From a virus, in the IMG/VR virus record IMGVR_UViG_3300031746_002794, positions 1 through 25,347 of that record: a stretch of 25,347 nucleotides of DNA; one strand, given 5' to 3'. Shown one piece after another: positions 1 through 6,539 of this stretch. A model generated the notes under the pieces. That model worked only from the letters and a program-made list of their open reading frames with translations. It was not told the DNA's origin and searched no databases. Every line of letters starts with the position of its first letter. Positions within the stretch are counted from its first letter, which is position 1. The position numbers were made by a program, and so were the translations under genes.

Positions 1-891
1 GGAAAAGGAAGAGTTTTTATTTATTTTTACGCGAAAGATCTTAATGCCAAGGATTATGCTAAAGAACTTCTGGGCAAGTTCAGCGGTTTTAAAACCAACA
101 ATACGATCAGGGGTGGCGTCTGGGCGTATTTTAGTTACATGATGGCTAACGGTGATGTAAACAAATTCAATGAATTTCTGAAGTGCCCGACGTGGAATTC
201 CATAAACAAAAATTACCCGACTGGAATAAAAGAAAAACTTGATGTTCTTGTTCGGGAAAAGCGTCCTTGGGAAAACGGAAGACTCGTCATTTTGTCCGGA
301 CCCGCTGGCACGGGAAAAACGTTTTTTATTCGTTCTCTTATGATGGCGTGGAGAAACAAATTTAATTTTTGTATTGTTACTGATCCTGAGCGTTTGGCTT
401 CTGATCCGGCTTATTATTATGATATTGGGTCCAGAAGAAGGGATTACGACGACGAGGACTATGATCCGTCTCCTGTAGCGAGAGCGCTCGCGAGAAAAAA
501 CAAGAAAATAGAAAGGTCGCTTCTGATTCTTGAGGACGCTGCTGATCTGCTTCTTACGGAATCCCGTCAGAAGCATTACGACAAGATTGGAAAGCTTTTG
601 AACATGACGGATGGATTGCTGGGCCAGAGCCGCGAAGACATTTTTCTCATTACGTTTAACGAGGACGTCAAGGATATTGACGCGGCTTTCCTCCGACCGG
701 GGAGGTGCCTCCTGAACGCGGAGTTCCGCGAGTTTGAAGAGGCGGAGGCTACCGAGTGGCTTGCCGATCACAAGAAGACCGACTTTGCGGTTTCTGACAA
801 AATGTCGCTTGCTCAATTGTATGCGGCGCTGTATGCTAAGCAGGAAGGCAAGGACATTCCTGCAGAGGCCCGTCTAGGTTTCCACGCATAG
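1..891 (+). CDS. AAA+ ATPase, 5' end outside window
   Basis: The frame is open from base 1, so the gene probably begins upstream; 296 residues are visible. An ATG lies at 139 but the residues before it read as protein in the same frame. Walker A (GPAGTGKT) is encoded at 298-321, a Walker B-like LLILEDAAD near 520-546, a sensor-1-like LITFNE near 646-663, and an arginine-finger-like FLRPGR near 691-708. This order is that of classical AAA+ ATPases, which use ATP hydrolysis to remodel proteins or nucleoprotein complexes. The Walker B ends in ED rather than DE, a common variant. The partner and exact role cannot be told from the sequence. A 13-base gap separates it from the next gene. Family assignment is confident; function is not. 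Confidence 0.85.
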   Translation, partial: GKGRVFIYFYAKDLNAKDYAKELLGKFSGFKTNNTIRGGVWAYFSYMMANGDVNKFNEFLKCPTWNSINKNYPTGIKEKLDVLVREKRPWENGRLVILSGPAGTGKTFFIRSLMMAWRNKFNFCIVTDPERLASDPAYYYDIGSRRRDYDDEDYDPSPVARALARKNKKIERSLLILEDAADLLLTESRQKHYDKIGKLLNMTDGLLGQSREDIFLITFNEDVKDIDAAFLRPGRCLLNAEFREFEEAEATEWLADHKKTDFAVSDKMSLAQLYAALYAKQEGKDIPAEARLGFHA

Positions 892-904
892 GAGAGACCC
901 TCTC
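892..904 (+). promoter_or_regulatory. Short hairpin covering the ribosome site of the next gene
   Basis: GAGAG (892-896), ACC loop, CTCTC (900-904) sits directly between the stop at 889-891 and the ATG at 905, and includes the purine-rich ribosome site GGAGAG. A five-pair stem with a three-base loop could dampen initiation unless ribosomes arriving from the upstream gene open it. This is inference from complementarity only. Confidence 0.35.
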
Positions 905-1510
905 ATGTCGATTATCGCACGCTGGGGAGTAGAAGACGCACAGAGGAAGTTTTTCGGACGCCAGATCGAATACCGAAAAACACTCAACCTTCTCGTTGAG
1001 AAGAAAGGGCAGGAGATTGTCTCTAGAAACTCTATGGCCTTCAAGCTTCGAAATCTGGTCAAGACGCCAGAAGACCTGACGAAGCTTTGCTTGTCTCGCT
1101 ACATAAAGCCAATTCTCGAAAATGATGGTCCTATTCTTCCTCAGATTGTCGGGGTGAATAAGGAAAAGAACAGGTGCGTGATTTTCTCTTATGCGGCTAT
1201 CGTTAAAGAGCTAGACTCCAAGATTGCGGGCTTGGTAGACGTCCTTATCCGAATGCTGGCAAGCAATGGCTGCGAGCTTGTGGCTTTCGTTTCAGGGGGG
1301 CACAGTTCGAAGTTCGGGCACTTCGCAGCGGTTGCCGCGTACAATATTAATGAGAAAGAAACGATTAAGCGGGCCTTCCGCAAGCACGAGGACGGACGTA
1401 TAGACGAGTTTAATCTTCCACTCTCTATCTACGAGGAGATTTACGGGAAGTCGTTCGATGGAGATATCTGGACGGAGAAAGTCGTGTGGAAAGATGCTAA
1501 GCCCAATTAA
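905..1510 (+). CDS. Hypothetical protein, 201 residues
   Basis: I do not recognise this protein. It starts 13 bases after the AAA+ gene, with a GGAGAG ribosome site at 891-896. The protein is soluble-looking, with no signal peptide or membrane segment, and has a basic N-terminal third. A central glycine/histidine patch (SGGHSSKFGHFAAVAAY, about residues 136-152) faintly recalls the GGH...AA motif of DHHA1 domains, but no DHH catalytic motifs are present, so I do not assign that family. The close spacing suggests co-transcription with the ATPase upstream and the gene downstream. Confidence 0.75.
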   Translation: MSIIARWGVEDAQRKFFGRQIEYRKTLNLLVEKKGQEIVSRNSMAFKLRNLVKTPEDLTKLCLSRYIKPILENDGPILPQIVGVNKEKNRCVIFSYAAIVKELDSKIAGLVDVLIRMLASNGCELVAFVSGGHSSKFGHFAAVAAYNINEKETIKRAFRKHEDGRIDEFNLPLSIYEEIYGKSFDGDIWTEKVVWKDAKPN

Positions 1511-1533
1511 CCCACTTTAAAGAGAAAATCCAC

Positions 1534-2286
1534 ATGACGAAATCAGCAACCAAGGTAGAGCTTGATAAGATCATGGAGCGCCCTTCAGCAGAAGTCCGTG
1601 TCGAGGCGAAGGCGGTAGCGGTACGTTATAAGGACTGCTGGGCAGAGCTTGCGAAGCTTCTCTACCGGGTCAAGATGCTGCGCGATTTCGAGAAGTGGAA
1701 GTACGTGACGTTTGAGGCGTATGTTGAGGAAGAGCTTGGTCTAGAAGCTCGAACGGTTCGATATTGGCTCTCCATCTATGACAAGCTGGTTCTTCAGCTA
1801 GGCGTTTCAGAAGCACAGCTCAAGGGAAAGGCGTGGGGCAAAGTTAGGTATATCGTTCCAGTTGCCACGAAAGAAAACGTTGACAAGTGGCTGGAGAAGG
1901 CCGAGCGGCTTACACAGCCCGAGCTGGCCGTGTCAGTTCACGACGCAATCGAAGGCAAGGCTGAGAAGCCCGATACCGATCTGTTTACTCCGATCTCGTT
2001 CCGGGTTTCCCCGGACCAAAGAAAAACGATAGTGGACGCCATTGAACACGCGAAGAAGCTTTCCCCAAACAAGAACGACCACGACGCACACGCGCTGGAG
2101 ATGATCTGCCTGAACTTCCTCGGTGACAACCTTGAGGCCAACAAGGACGCTCTCGTTAAGATTCTCGCCAAGATCGAATCCGTTTTCAGAGTGAAGATGT
2201 TAATTCTTGACACCGACAATCCACGCTGGAAAGAGACTTTTGAGGAGGCGAGAGCGGTTATTCAGAAGTCTTCTGTGAATATCTAG
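1534..2286 (+). CDS. Hypothetical protein, possible helix-turn-helix DNA-binding protein, 250 residues
   Basis: The N-terminal half is strongly helical and contains a stretch (FEAYVEEELGLEARTVRYWL, about residues 63-82) that reads like a helix-turn-helix: an acidic first helix, a Gly turn, then a basic/aromatic recognition helix. Similar 'F-x-x-Y-x-x-E-x-L-G-x-S/A-R-x' stretches occur in phage and plasmid regulators. The C-terminal half is helical with no motif I know. It starts with ATG 23 bases after the previous stop, with a weak AAAGAG ribosome site. A DNA-binding regulatory role is inference; it could also be structural. Confidence 0.75.
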   Translation: MTKSATKVELDKIMERPSAEVRVEAKAVAVRYKDCWAELAKLLYRVKMLRDFEKWKYVTFEAYVEEELGLEARTVRYWLSIYDKLVLQLGVSEAQLKGKAWGKVRYIVPVATKENVDKWLEKAERLTQPELAVSVHDAIEGKAEKPDTDLFTPISFRVSPDQRKTIVDAIEHAKKLSPNKNDHDAHALEMICLNFLGDNLEANKDALVKILAKIESVFRVKMLILDTDNPRWKETFEEARAVIQKSSVNI

Positions 2287-2311
2287 GCAATAACGTTTTA
2301 GAGTGAAAAGT

Positions 2312-2845
2312 ATGAACGGACACGCAGAGCCGAAGACGCTTCCGACGACGTATGTAGTTAAGCGGGGAGAGCCCATAGATAAGTATATGGGCTACAAGAA
2401 GCTGACCTCCTATACCGCCAATGAGCAGCTCGGTGTTTGTGACTGCATCAGTTATTCCTATAGAGAAAGTTGCAAGCACCTCGTTTTTAAAGATTTGCTA
2501 GACCAGTTCAAGGTAAATGAGTTCGTGTTCTTTGGCAACGAGATCGGTGAGTGTCGGCCTCGGACAAAAGAAGATATTATAAAGCTGGCGGATTCCCTAA
2601 AAGAAGTCGTAAAAGCTCATTTTATGTACGATAGCATAGAGCTTGTGCAGCTAATTCAGAATCCGACGAATAGCGATCTTTATAATAGTGTTACTTTCGA
2701 AGGAGTGAGGGCGAGGAATGTTCTGGTTGTCGGGTACGTCAGGGGAATATTATTTAGAGTTATTCCAGTTGCAAAGAAGCAAGAAGCTGTTCCAGAAGAA
2801 AAGCCGAAGCAGGAGGGCGCGAAAAGTGTTCAAGTGGATTTTTAA
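2312..2845 (+). CDS. SWIM-type zinc-finger protein
   Basis: The protein carries C-D-C followed by C-K-H with eight residues between the second and third cysteine (C43, C45, C54, H56 from this start). This matches the SWIM signature CxCxnCxH, a zinc-binding fold that mediates DNA or protein contacts. The rest (177 residues in all) is unrecognised; the C-terminal 25 residues are Lys/Glu/Pro-rich and probably disordered. A GTG at 2303 is an alternative start three codons upstream; I prefer ATG 2312, with AGAGTG about six bases before it. It ends inside the reading frame of the next gene, so the two are probably translationally coupled. Confidence 0.7.
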   Translation: MNGHAEPKTLPTTYVVKRGEPIDKYMGYKKLTSYTANEQLGVCDCISYSYRESCKHLVFKDLLDQFKVNEFVFFGNEIGECRPRTKEDIIKLADSLKEVVKAHFMYDSIELVQLIQNPTNSDLYNSVTFEGVRARNVLVVGYVRGILFRVIPVAKKQEAVPEEKPKQEGAKSVQVDF

Positions 2846-3077
2846 CAGAAAGCCGAAGCCGGTTGTAAAGAGCTGGACAGACCGTAACGTTTTGTACTTC
2901 AAGTACAAGACCATTTACAATCATGACTTCGAGGTTTCGGTCTATCCGGACGTGAAAGTTCCCGGAACTTTTATTATTAAATCCAACGGTCTGGAAATTG
3001 GTCGAGTCGGAGTCTCAGATGATGGGTCTCGTTTGATTATTAGTGGTACGGTGGCCCCGCCAAGCTTTGTTAACTAA
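2826..3077 (+). CDS. Hypothetical small protein, 83 residues
   Basis: The frame is open further upstream, but a clear ribosome site AGGAGG (2811-2816) sits nine bases before the GTG at 2826, so I start here. The N-terminus is basic (VFKWIFNRKPKPVVKSW), followed by alternating beta-like segments (NVLYFKYKTIYNHDFEVSVYP, written only in part: strands near residues 22-40 and 48-60) ending in VAPPSFVN. It overlaps the end of the SWIM gene by 20 bases. No family recognised. Downstream lies the control region of the cold-shock gene. Confidence 0.6.
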   Translation: MFKWIFNRKPKPVVKSWTDRNVLYFKYKTIYNHDFEVSVYPDVKVPGTFIIKSNGLEIGRVGVSDDGSRLIISGTVAPPSFVN

Positions 3078-3093
3078 TTGTTGTAATTCCCTA

Positions 3094-3121
3094 TTGCATT
3101 TCAGGTTACTTCGAGTAAAAT
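3094..3121 (+). promoter_or_regulatory. Candidate promoter before the cold-shock gene
   Basis: TTGCAT (3094-3099), a 16-base spacer and TAAAAT (3116-3121, five of six matches to TATAAT) form a sigma70-like promoter with a weak -35. Transcription would begin near 3128, inside the left arm of the inverted repeat at 3121-3163. RNA from this promoter would then lack most of that arm. Confidence 0.4.
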
Positions 3122-3163
3122 CGCCTCCAGACGTGTTACAGTTCTCTCTAACTCTGGAGGCGA
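3121..3163 (+). promoter_or_regulatory. Perfect inverted repeat that hides the cold-shock gene ribosome site
   Basis: TCGCCTCCAGA (3121-3131) is the exact reverse complement of TCTGGAGGCGA (3153-3163). In RNA this gives an 11-pair stem with a 21-base loop. The whole ribosome site GGAGG (3156-3160) is paired, and the ATG follows at 3167. Such a stem would block initiation unless it is melted, or unless the transcript starts inside the left arm. Confidence 0.7.
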
Positions 3164-3166
3164 GTT

Positions 3167-3367
3167 ATGTCAGAAGGAACGATCAAGAAGGTCGTGTCGG
3201 AAAAGGGCTACGGGTTCATCACGACGGCAAAGGGCGATGTCTTTTTCCACTGCTCTGAACTTCAGGGCGTGGCGTTCACAGACATCAAGGCCGGTGATCG
3301 CGTCCAGTTTGAAGACGATCAAGGCCCCAAGGGCTCACGCGCCAAGAACGTTCGCGTAGTCGTGTAG
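3167..3367 (+). CDS. Cold-shock domain protein (CspA family)
   Basis: At 66 residues this is the normal size of a bacterial CspA protein, a five-stranded beta-barrel that binds single-stranded RNA or DNA and melts RNA structure. RNP1 (KGYGFITT, about residues 13-20) and RNP2 (VFFHCS, about 25-30) are both present, and the C-terminal G-x-x-A-x-N-V is typical. It starts at ATG 3167 with ribosome site GGAGG at 3156-3160. That site is locked in a perfect 11-pair inverted repeat, so regulation at translation is likely. Phages do carry Csp genes; whether this one is viral-adapted cannot be told here. Confidence 0.95.
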   Translation: MSEGTIKKVVSEKGYGFITTAKGDVFFHCSELQGVAFTDIKAGDRVQFEDDQGPKGSRAKNVRVVV

Positions 3368-3383
3368 TTTACGCGACGTACCC

Positions 3384-4037
3384 ATGTGGTGCCGCATGCA
3401 GGATGTCTCAGTCTACTGGGACGTTGACGGGGTTCTTCTGTCTTACGACAGAGGCCTTGAAAATGTCTCCGATAGGCAACTACGCCCCTACGCCAAGGAT
3501 CTCATACAGGCGCTGGAGTCTGTCGGCGTGACAAACTACGTGTGGAGCCGCGCTGGCGAGGGGAACGCTAGGGATGCGGCCAAGCGCGTTGGCCTTCCGG
3601 AAGACAGAGCGTTTGCCAAGCCGGAGTTCGAAACCCCAGACGTCATCGATTATCTTCCAGCACGCCCAGATCTTGTCATTGATGACAGGCCTGACGAAAC
3701 CATAATGATGTATCCCCACATTCTGGTCACGCCATATAAGGGTGGGGAAGACAATAATATCCTTGACATCATCCCTCAAATAAGGGATCATTTCGACGCG
3801 ATAGTTCAGGACATCATTTCCGAGATGAGAGTGTCCTTCAGGCGGAAGAAGAGCACACCGTCCAAGCTGAAAGCACAGAGGAAGAAGTACTACAGAAGGC
3901 ACAGAGCCTATTACAAGCGATACAAGAAGCGCTGGAAGAAGACCGCTCGCGTCAAGAGAGCGCAGAAGATGCGCAAGCGGTTTGCTAGCCGCTTTAAGAA
4001 GAAGATGGGGAAGTATAGAATGCGCGTCAGCATGTGA
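3384..4037 (+). CDS. HAD-like phosphatase domain with strongly basic C-terminal tail
   Basis: The N-terminal 150 residues look like a HAD-superfamily hydrolase: motif I YWDVDGVLL (nucleophile D13, general acid D15), a motif II-like VWSRAGEG (Ser), and a motif IV-like DLVIDDRPDE with paired Asp. HAD enzymes transfer phosphate through an Asp intermediate. The last 69 residues are roughly half Lys/Arg with Tyr and Phe, suggesting nucleic-acid binding. ATG 3396 is an equally good start; neither has a clear ribosome site. The stop codon (4035-4037) touches the end of the tnpB element, so the tail may have been cut by the insertion. Substrate unknown. Confidence 0.75.
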   Translation: MWCRMQDVSVYWDVDGVLLSYDRGLENVSDRQLRPYAKDLIQALESVGVTNYVWSRAGEGNARDAAKRVGLPEDRAFAKPEFETPDVIDYLPARPDLVIDDRPDETIMMYPHILVTPYKGGEDNNILDIIPQIRDHFDAIVQDIISEMRVSFRRKKSTPSKLKAQRKKYYRRHRAYYKRYKKRWKKTARVKRAQKMRKRFASRFKKKMGKYRMRVSM

Positions 4038-4180
4038 CTACTCCACGGGCTTTAAACCCGTGGCTTCTTGAGGCTTTCGCCCCGCGCCTTGTAGTCCCAA
4101 GGCGAGTATGTTTTTCGCCGCGTTCAGGTCCCGGTCGATTGATAATCCGCAGCACGGGCAGGCATACGTGCGATCCGAAA
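4034..4180 (-). ncRNA. Candidate omega/reRNA (TnpB guide RNA), extent approximate
   Basis: In characterised TnpB elements the guide RNA overlaps the 3' end of tnpB, runs through the right-end hairpin, and carries as guide the bases just beyond the element. Here that would place the scaffold over the last part of tnpB and the 4043-4063 hairpin. The guide would read into the end of the HAD gene on the minus strand. Only the hairpin is seen directly; the RNA is inferred from the family. Confidence 0.3.
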
Positions 4181-5177
4181 GCGGCATCTTCTGACGATGC
4201 CCGCACTGGCTGCACGTCTGGCTCGTGTACGCTGGATTGACTCTGACATGCTGGCGACCGGCCCATTCTGCCTTGTACGCCAGCAAGCCGTCGAACATAC
4301 TCCACGCGGCGTCTGAAATGCTCTTTGACAAGCAGCGGTTGTGAAGCATACGATTAACTGATAGGTCTTCGACGGCAATGAAACCGAAGCGGTTGACGAT
4401 CTTACGGCTGTGTTGATGCGCGAAGTTCTCCCGTCTCCACGCGATGCGCTCGTGAACGCGGGCAACCGCCTTTACGTGCTTTCTTCTTTCCGGGGTTCCC
4501 TTAGCAAGTTTTGCGTGCTGGCGCTGAACGTTCACAAGAGCCTCTTCTTCCTCACGGAAGAATCTTGGATTTTCGATCTTATCGCCGTTACTTAGCGTGG
4601 CAAATGTCGCCAGACCAACATCTATACCTGTTTTCTCTTTGGACTTTTTGAGTTTCTTTGGCGCATCCACTTCGCAGGAAAACGTTACGTACCACTTGTC
4701 TGTACGGGATCTCTTGATAGTTACCGTCTTTGGAATGCCCTCAAGTTTTCGGTGGAGTATAACCGGAACAACTCCGATTTTGCTTAGGTGAAGAAACTTG
4801 CCGTGCAACGCACACCCGCTCGGCGCTTGCGGATAGGTGAAACTATCATAGCGGTCAATTCCGTGGAATCGCGGGTATCCGGGTTTCTCCCCCGCCTTGC
4901 AACGGCGAAAGAAGGCTTTGAATGCAAGGTCTACTCTGACAGCGGCGTTCTGTAGAACTTGGCTGTGTACCAGAGCAAGGTCTGTGTTTTTTTCTTTCAG
5001 GTCAGGAATAACCGCGTGTTGATCGTACAGAGACACAGACTTCTTATCCTTTTTCCAAGCGGAGGTTCTTTGCTCGACAAGATAGTTGTAGAGCCAGCAA
5101 CACGCGGAGAGAGCCTTACGCATCCGCGTGCTCTGTGCACGGGTCGGATAGATCCGGTATTTGAATGTTTTACGCAT
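4038..5177 (-). CDS. tnpB: TnpB, RNA-guided nuclease of an IS200/IS605-type element
   Basis: At 379 residues this is normal for TnpB (OrfB). The N-terminus (MRKTFKYRIYPT) is typical. RuvC motifs are GIDVG (D186), VEDLS (E270) and DRDLNAAKNI (D348/D350), and a zinc ribbon is present: CSQC (322-325) and CPCC (340-343). All catalytic residues appear intact, so the nuclease could be active. TnpB proteins use a guide RNA from the element's right end to cut DNA beside a short target motif, and are ancestral to Cas12. A promoter with TTGTAA and TAGAAT 17 bases apart puts the start of transcription about one base before the ATG. It is the only minus-strand gene in the window and clearly an insertion. 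Confidence 0.95.
   Translation of the reverse strand: MRKTFKYRIYPTRAQSTRMRKALSACCWLYNYLVEQRTSAWKKDKKSVSLYDQHAVIPDLKEKNTDLALVHSQVLQNAAVRVDLAFKAFFRRCKAGEKPGYPRFHGIDRYDSFTYPQAPSGCALHGKFLHLSKIGVVPVILHRKLEGIPKTVTIKRSRTDKWYVTFSCEVDAPKKLKKSKEKTGIDVGLATFATLSNGDKIENPRFFREEEEALVNVQRQHAKLAKGTPERRKHVKAVARVHERIAWRRENFAHQHSRKIVNRFGFIAVEDLSVNRMLHNRCLSKSISDAAWSMFDGLLAYKAEWAGRQHVRVNPAYTSQTCSQCGHRQKMPLSDRTYACPCCGLSIDRDLNAAKNILALGLQGAGRKPQEATGLKPVE
4043..4063 (-). repeat. Right-end hairpin of the tnpB element
   Basis: CCACGGG (4043-4049) and CCCGTGG (4057-4063) form a perfect seven-pair stem with a seven-base loop. It lies inside the last codons of tnpB, as usual for the right-end palindrome recognised by the transposase and included in the guide RNA. 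Confidence 0.75.
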
Positions 5178-5184
5178 AATTAGT

Positions 5185-5213
5185 ATTCTAGCAAAAAAGA
5201 ACTTGTTTTACAA
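5185..5213 (-). promoter_or_regulatory. tnpB promoter, near-leaderless
   Basis: On the minus strand TTGTAA (5213-5208) and TAGAAT (5190-5185) are separated by exactly 17 bases, a good sigma70-type arrangement. The expected start is near 5178, with the ATG at 5177, so the message would have almost no leader. Consistent with this, no ribosome site precedes the ATG. Confidence 0.6.
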
Positions 5214-5250
5214 CCCAGTTTAAAGGAAAATTTGTTCGGGTTAAAATTTG

Positions 5251-5264
5251 ATAGCTTTAGCTAT
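5251..5264. repeat. Possible left-end palindrome of the tnpB element
   Basis: ATAGC, TTTA loop, GCTAT: a five-pair stem about 75 bases upstream of tnpB, where a left-end hairpin is expected. Short, so it may be chance. Confidence 0.35.
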
Positions 5265-5318
5265 TTCTGTAAATTTTCTCTTATTTTAATGTCACTTCTC
5301 ACACAATATACTAAAACG

Positions 5319-5368
5319 CACCCCGAAGCGGGTGATTCCAACAAAAGGGCCGTAGCGCCCATTTTTTG
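5319..5368 (+). terminator. Two small stem-loops, the second followed by a T-run; weak terminator
   Basis: CACCC (5319-5323) pairs with GGGTG (5330-5334) around a CGAAGC loop. GGGC (5347-5350) pairs with GCCC (5357-5360) around CGTAGC and is followed by a run of six T. They share a C-G-N-A-G-C loop pattern and lie just before the ribosome site of the next gene. The stems are short, so termination strength is doubtful; they may instead act in the leader of the next gene. Confidence 0.35.
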
Positions 5369-5381
5369 TCAAGGGGGACGC

Positions 5382-6011
5382 ATGTCATTTTCACACCTTT
5401 CTAGCCTTTCTCTACCAAAAATTCGGAAACTTTTGAAACTTGTCAAAGAGAAGGATGCCACCCTAAAGAGGGCCAACAAACTTCACGCCCGGATTAAAAA
5501 AATTCTAAACGGCGATTCGGTTGTACGCAGGAAGAGAAAGTACCAGCGTCGGATCAAAATCGTTTCACAGGAAATCAAAAGCTCAAATGGGCGTTTCGAC
5601 GTGAAGTTCGAAAACCCCGTGGTTACGAAGCTGACGGGAATGTGTTTTCAGGTTCTCCGATTTTTTCCTAAAAAATTAAAGGCCCAACTTCAGAGAAACG
5701 GGAAGTGGGACGACGTGGCGCAGACTATGTATACGACCGCAATTGAATTTTTTCGGGCCAAGAACGGGAATCTGACAACGGAACTTTCAAATTCCGACTA
5801 CAAGAAGTTGATGCGTCTTGCCAACCACAATATCCGGGAGACCTTGAGCGAGCTGGTTTCCGGGTTCGGAGGAAGGAAAACCATGGAGAAGTACGTTAAT
5901 CCGAAAAGGCTCAACAAGATTCCGATGTCAAACGAGGGGGCTTCTCCTGCGTATATCCACGAGAAGACATTGTATTCAGCGGGAGATACAAAGGCGGCGG
6001 AAGTTCTATAA
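5382..6011 (+). CDS. Hypothetical basic protein, 209 residues
   Basis: I do not recognise this protein. The frame is open upstream to 5232, but that stretch overlaps the left end of the tnpB element; ATG 5382 has a ribosome site AAGGGGG (5371-5377) and is preferred. The first 70 residues are helical and rich in Lys/Arg (KIRKLLKLVKEKD, RRKRKYQRRIKI), consistent with a coiled coil or nucleic-acid contact. A second helical part follows, with a disordered-looking C-terminus. A strong terminator directly after it suggests a short transcription unit separate from the genes downstream. Confidence 0.7.
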   Translation: MSFSHLSSLSLPKIRKLLKLVKEKDATLKRANKLHARIKKILNGDSVVRRKRKYQRRIKIVSQEIKSSNGRFDVKFENPVVTKLTGMCFQVLRFFPKKLKAQLQRNGKWDDVAQTMYTTAIEFFRAKNGNLTTELSNSDYKKLMRLANHNIRETLSELVSGFGGRKTMEKYVNPKRLNKIPMSNEGASPAYIHEKTLYSAGDTKAAEVL

Positions 6012-6028
6012 ATTTAACTTACTCGAAG

Positions 6029-6060
6029 ACCCCGCCAAACTTACTTGGCGGGGTTTTTTT
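6029..6060 (+). terminator. Strong intrinsic terminator
   Basis: CCCCGCCAA (6030-6038), a six-base loop and TTGGCGGGG (6045-6053) form a perfect nine-pair GC-rich stem, extended by an A-T pair, then seven T (6054-6060). It ends the transcription unit of the gene at 5382-6011. Confidence 0.9.
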
Positions 6061-6074
6061 ATGTCCACACCCTC

Positions 6075-6103
6075 TTGACGCCATACCGCATCTGTAGTAT
6101 CTT
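6075..6103 (+). promoter_or_regulatory. Candidate sigma70-type promoter
   Basis: TTGACG (6075-6080), a 17-base spacer and TATCTT (6098-6103) lie directly after the terminator and about 50 bases before the next ATG. The -35 matches five of six positions and the -10 four of six. Confidence 0.45.
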
Positions 6104-6149
6104 CCATATTAATATCCTAGACGGATGCTGTATACAGGGAGAACACCCC

Positions 6150-6500
6150 ATGGGTAAGACACTGCAAGTTCGTGGGACGATTCAATGCGTCGATCTGAGA
6201 ACACTGAACGCGGAGATTTCAGAAGTCATCAAAGAGGACATGTCTGAAGTTGACAAGCGATCCATCAAGGAACTTGTTATTGCGGGGAGTACGGAGGATT
6301 TTGAGGTTAACTTTGAGAATGATGGTATCTGCCCAGCAAAGTTCCTTTACTTCAAATCCGACAACGCGGTCCTCGTGAAGACAGAGAACAGACTCGCAGA
6401 TGGGAATCCGTGGACTTTCGCTGTTCTTTTCGGCGAGTTTAACAAGCTCTATATCACGACGACCGTCGAGACCAAAATCCGAATTATCGCGCTCTCGTAA
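6150..6500 (+). CDS. Hypothetical protein, 116 residues
   Basis: This is the first gene after the terminator and promoter. The open frame extends upstream across the terminator, so the start must lie later; ATG 6150 has AGGGA (6136-6140) nine bases ahead. The protein looks like a small alpha/beta fold: a helical segment near residues 15-40, then several beta strands ending in TVETKIRIIALS. No motif recognised, no signal peptide. Two bases after its stop is the first of four GGAACTKAGTTCC stem-loops. It opens a run of likely virion genes. Confidence 0.7.
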   Translation: MGKTLQVRGTIQCVDLRTLNAEISEVIKEDMSEVDKRSIKELVIAGSTEDFEVNFENDGICPAKFLYFKSDNAVLVKTENRLADGNPWTFAVLFGEFNKLYITTTVETKIRIIALS

Positions 6501-6502
6501 CC

Positions 6503-6515
6503 GGAACTGAGTTCC
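6503..6515 (+). repeat. GGAACTKAGTTCC stem-loop, copy 1
   Basis: GGAAC-TGA-GTTCC, two bases after the stop at 6500 and before the ribosome site of the next gene. It is one of four near-identical copies in the window, each just downstream of a stop codon. No T-run follows. Confidence 0.7.
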
Positions 6516-6539
6516 ACCATAAAAAGATGAGGTGAGAAC

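Larger units (their letters stand above)
4034..5270 (-). mobile_element. Solo-tnpB element of the IS200/IS605 (IS1341-like) type; boundaries approximate
   Basis: The unit holds tnpB alone, with no TnpA. The right end (low coordinates) is marked by the hairpin at 4043-4063 followed on the minus strand by GAGTAGTCAC, which resembles the ends of many OrfB-only elements. The left end is less sure: a small palindrome ATAGC-TTTA-GCTAT (5251-5264) lies upstream of tnpB, and minus-strand TTTAC just beyond it could be the target motif. With no TnpA, movement would need a helper or be by homing-like copying. Confidence 0.55.

Noticed and set aside
4034-5183. Several plus-strand open frames across the tnpB region
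   Set aside because: The minus-strand frame encodes full TnpB with all catalytic motifs; the others are antisense shadows without ribosome sites.
5232-5381. Longer start for the 5382 gene
   Set aside because: It overlaps the element left end and the small stem-loops and lacks a ribosome site; ATG 5382 has AAGGGGG correctly spaced.
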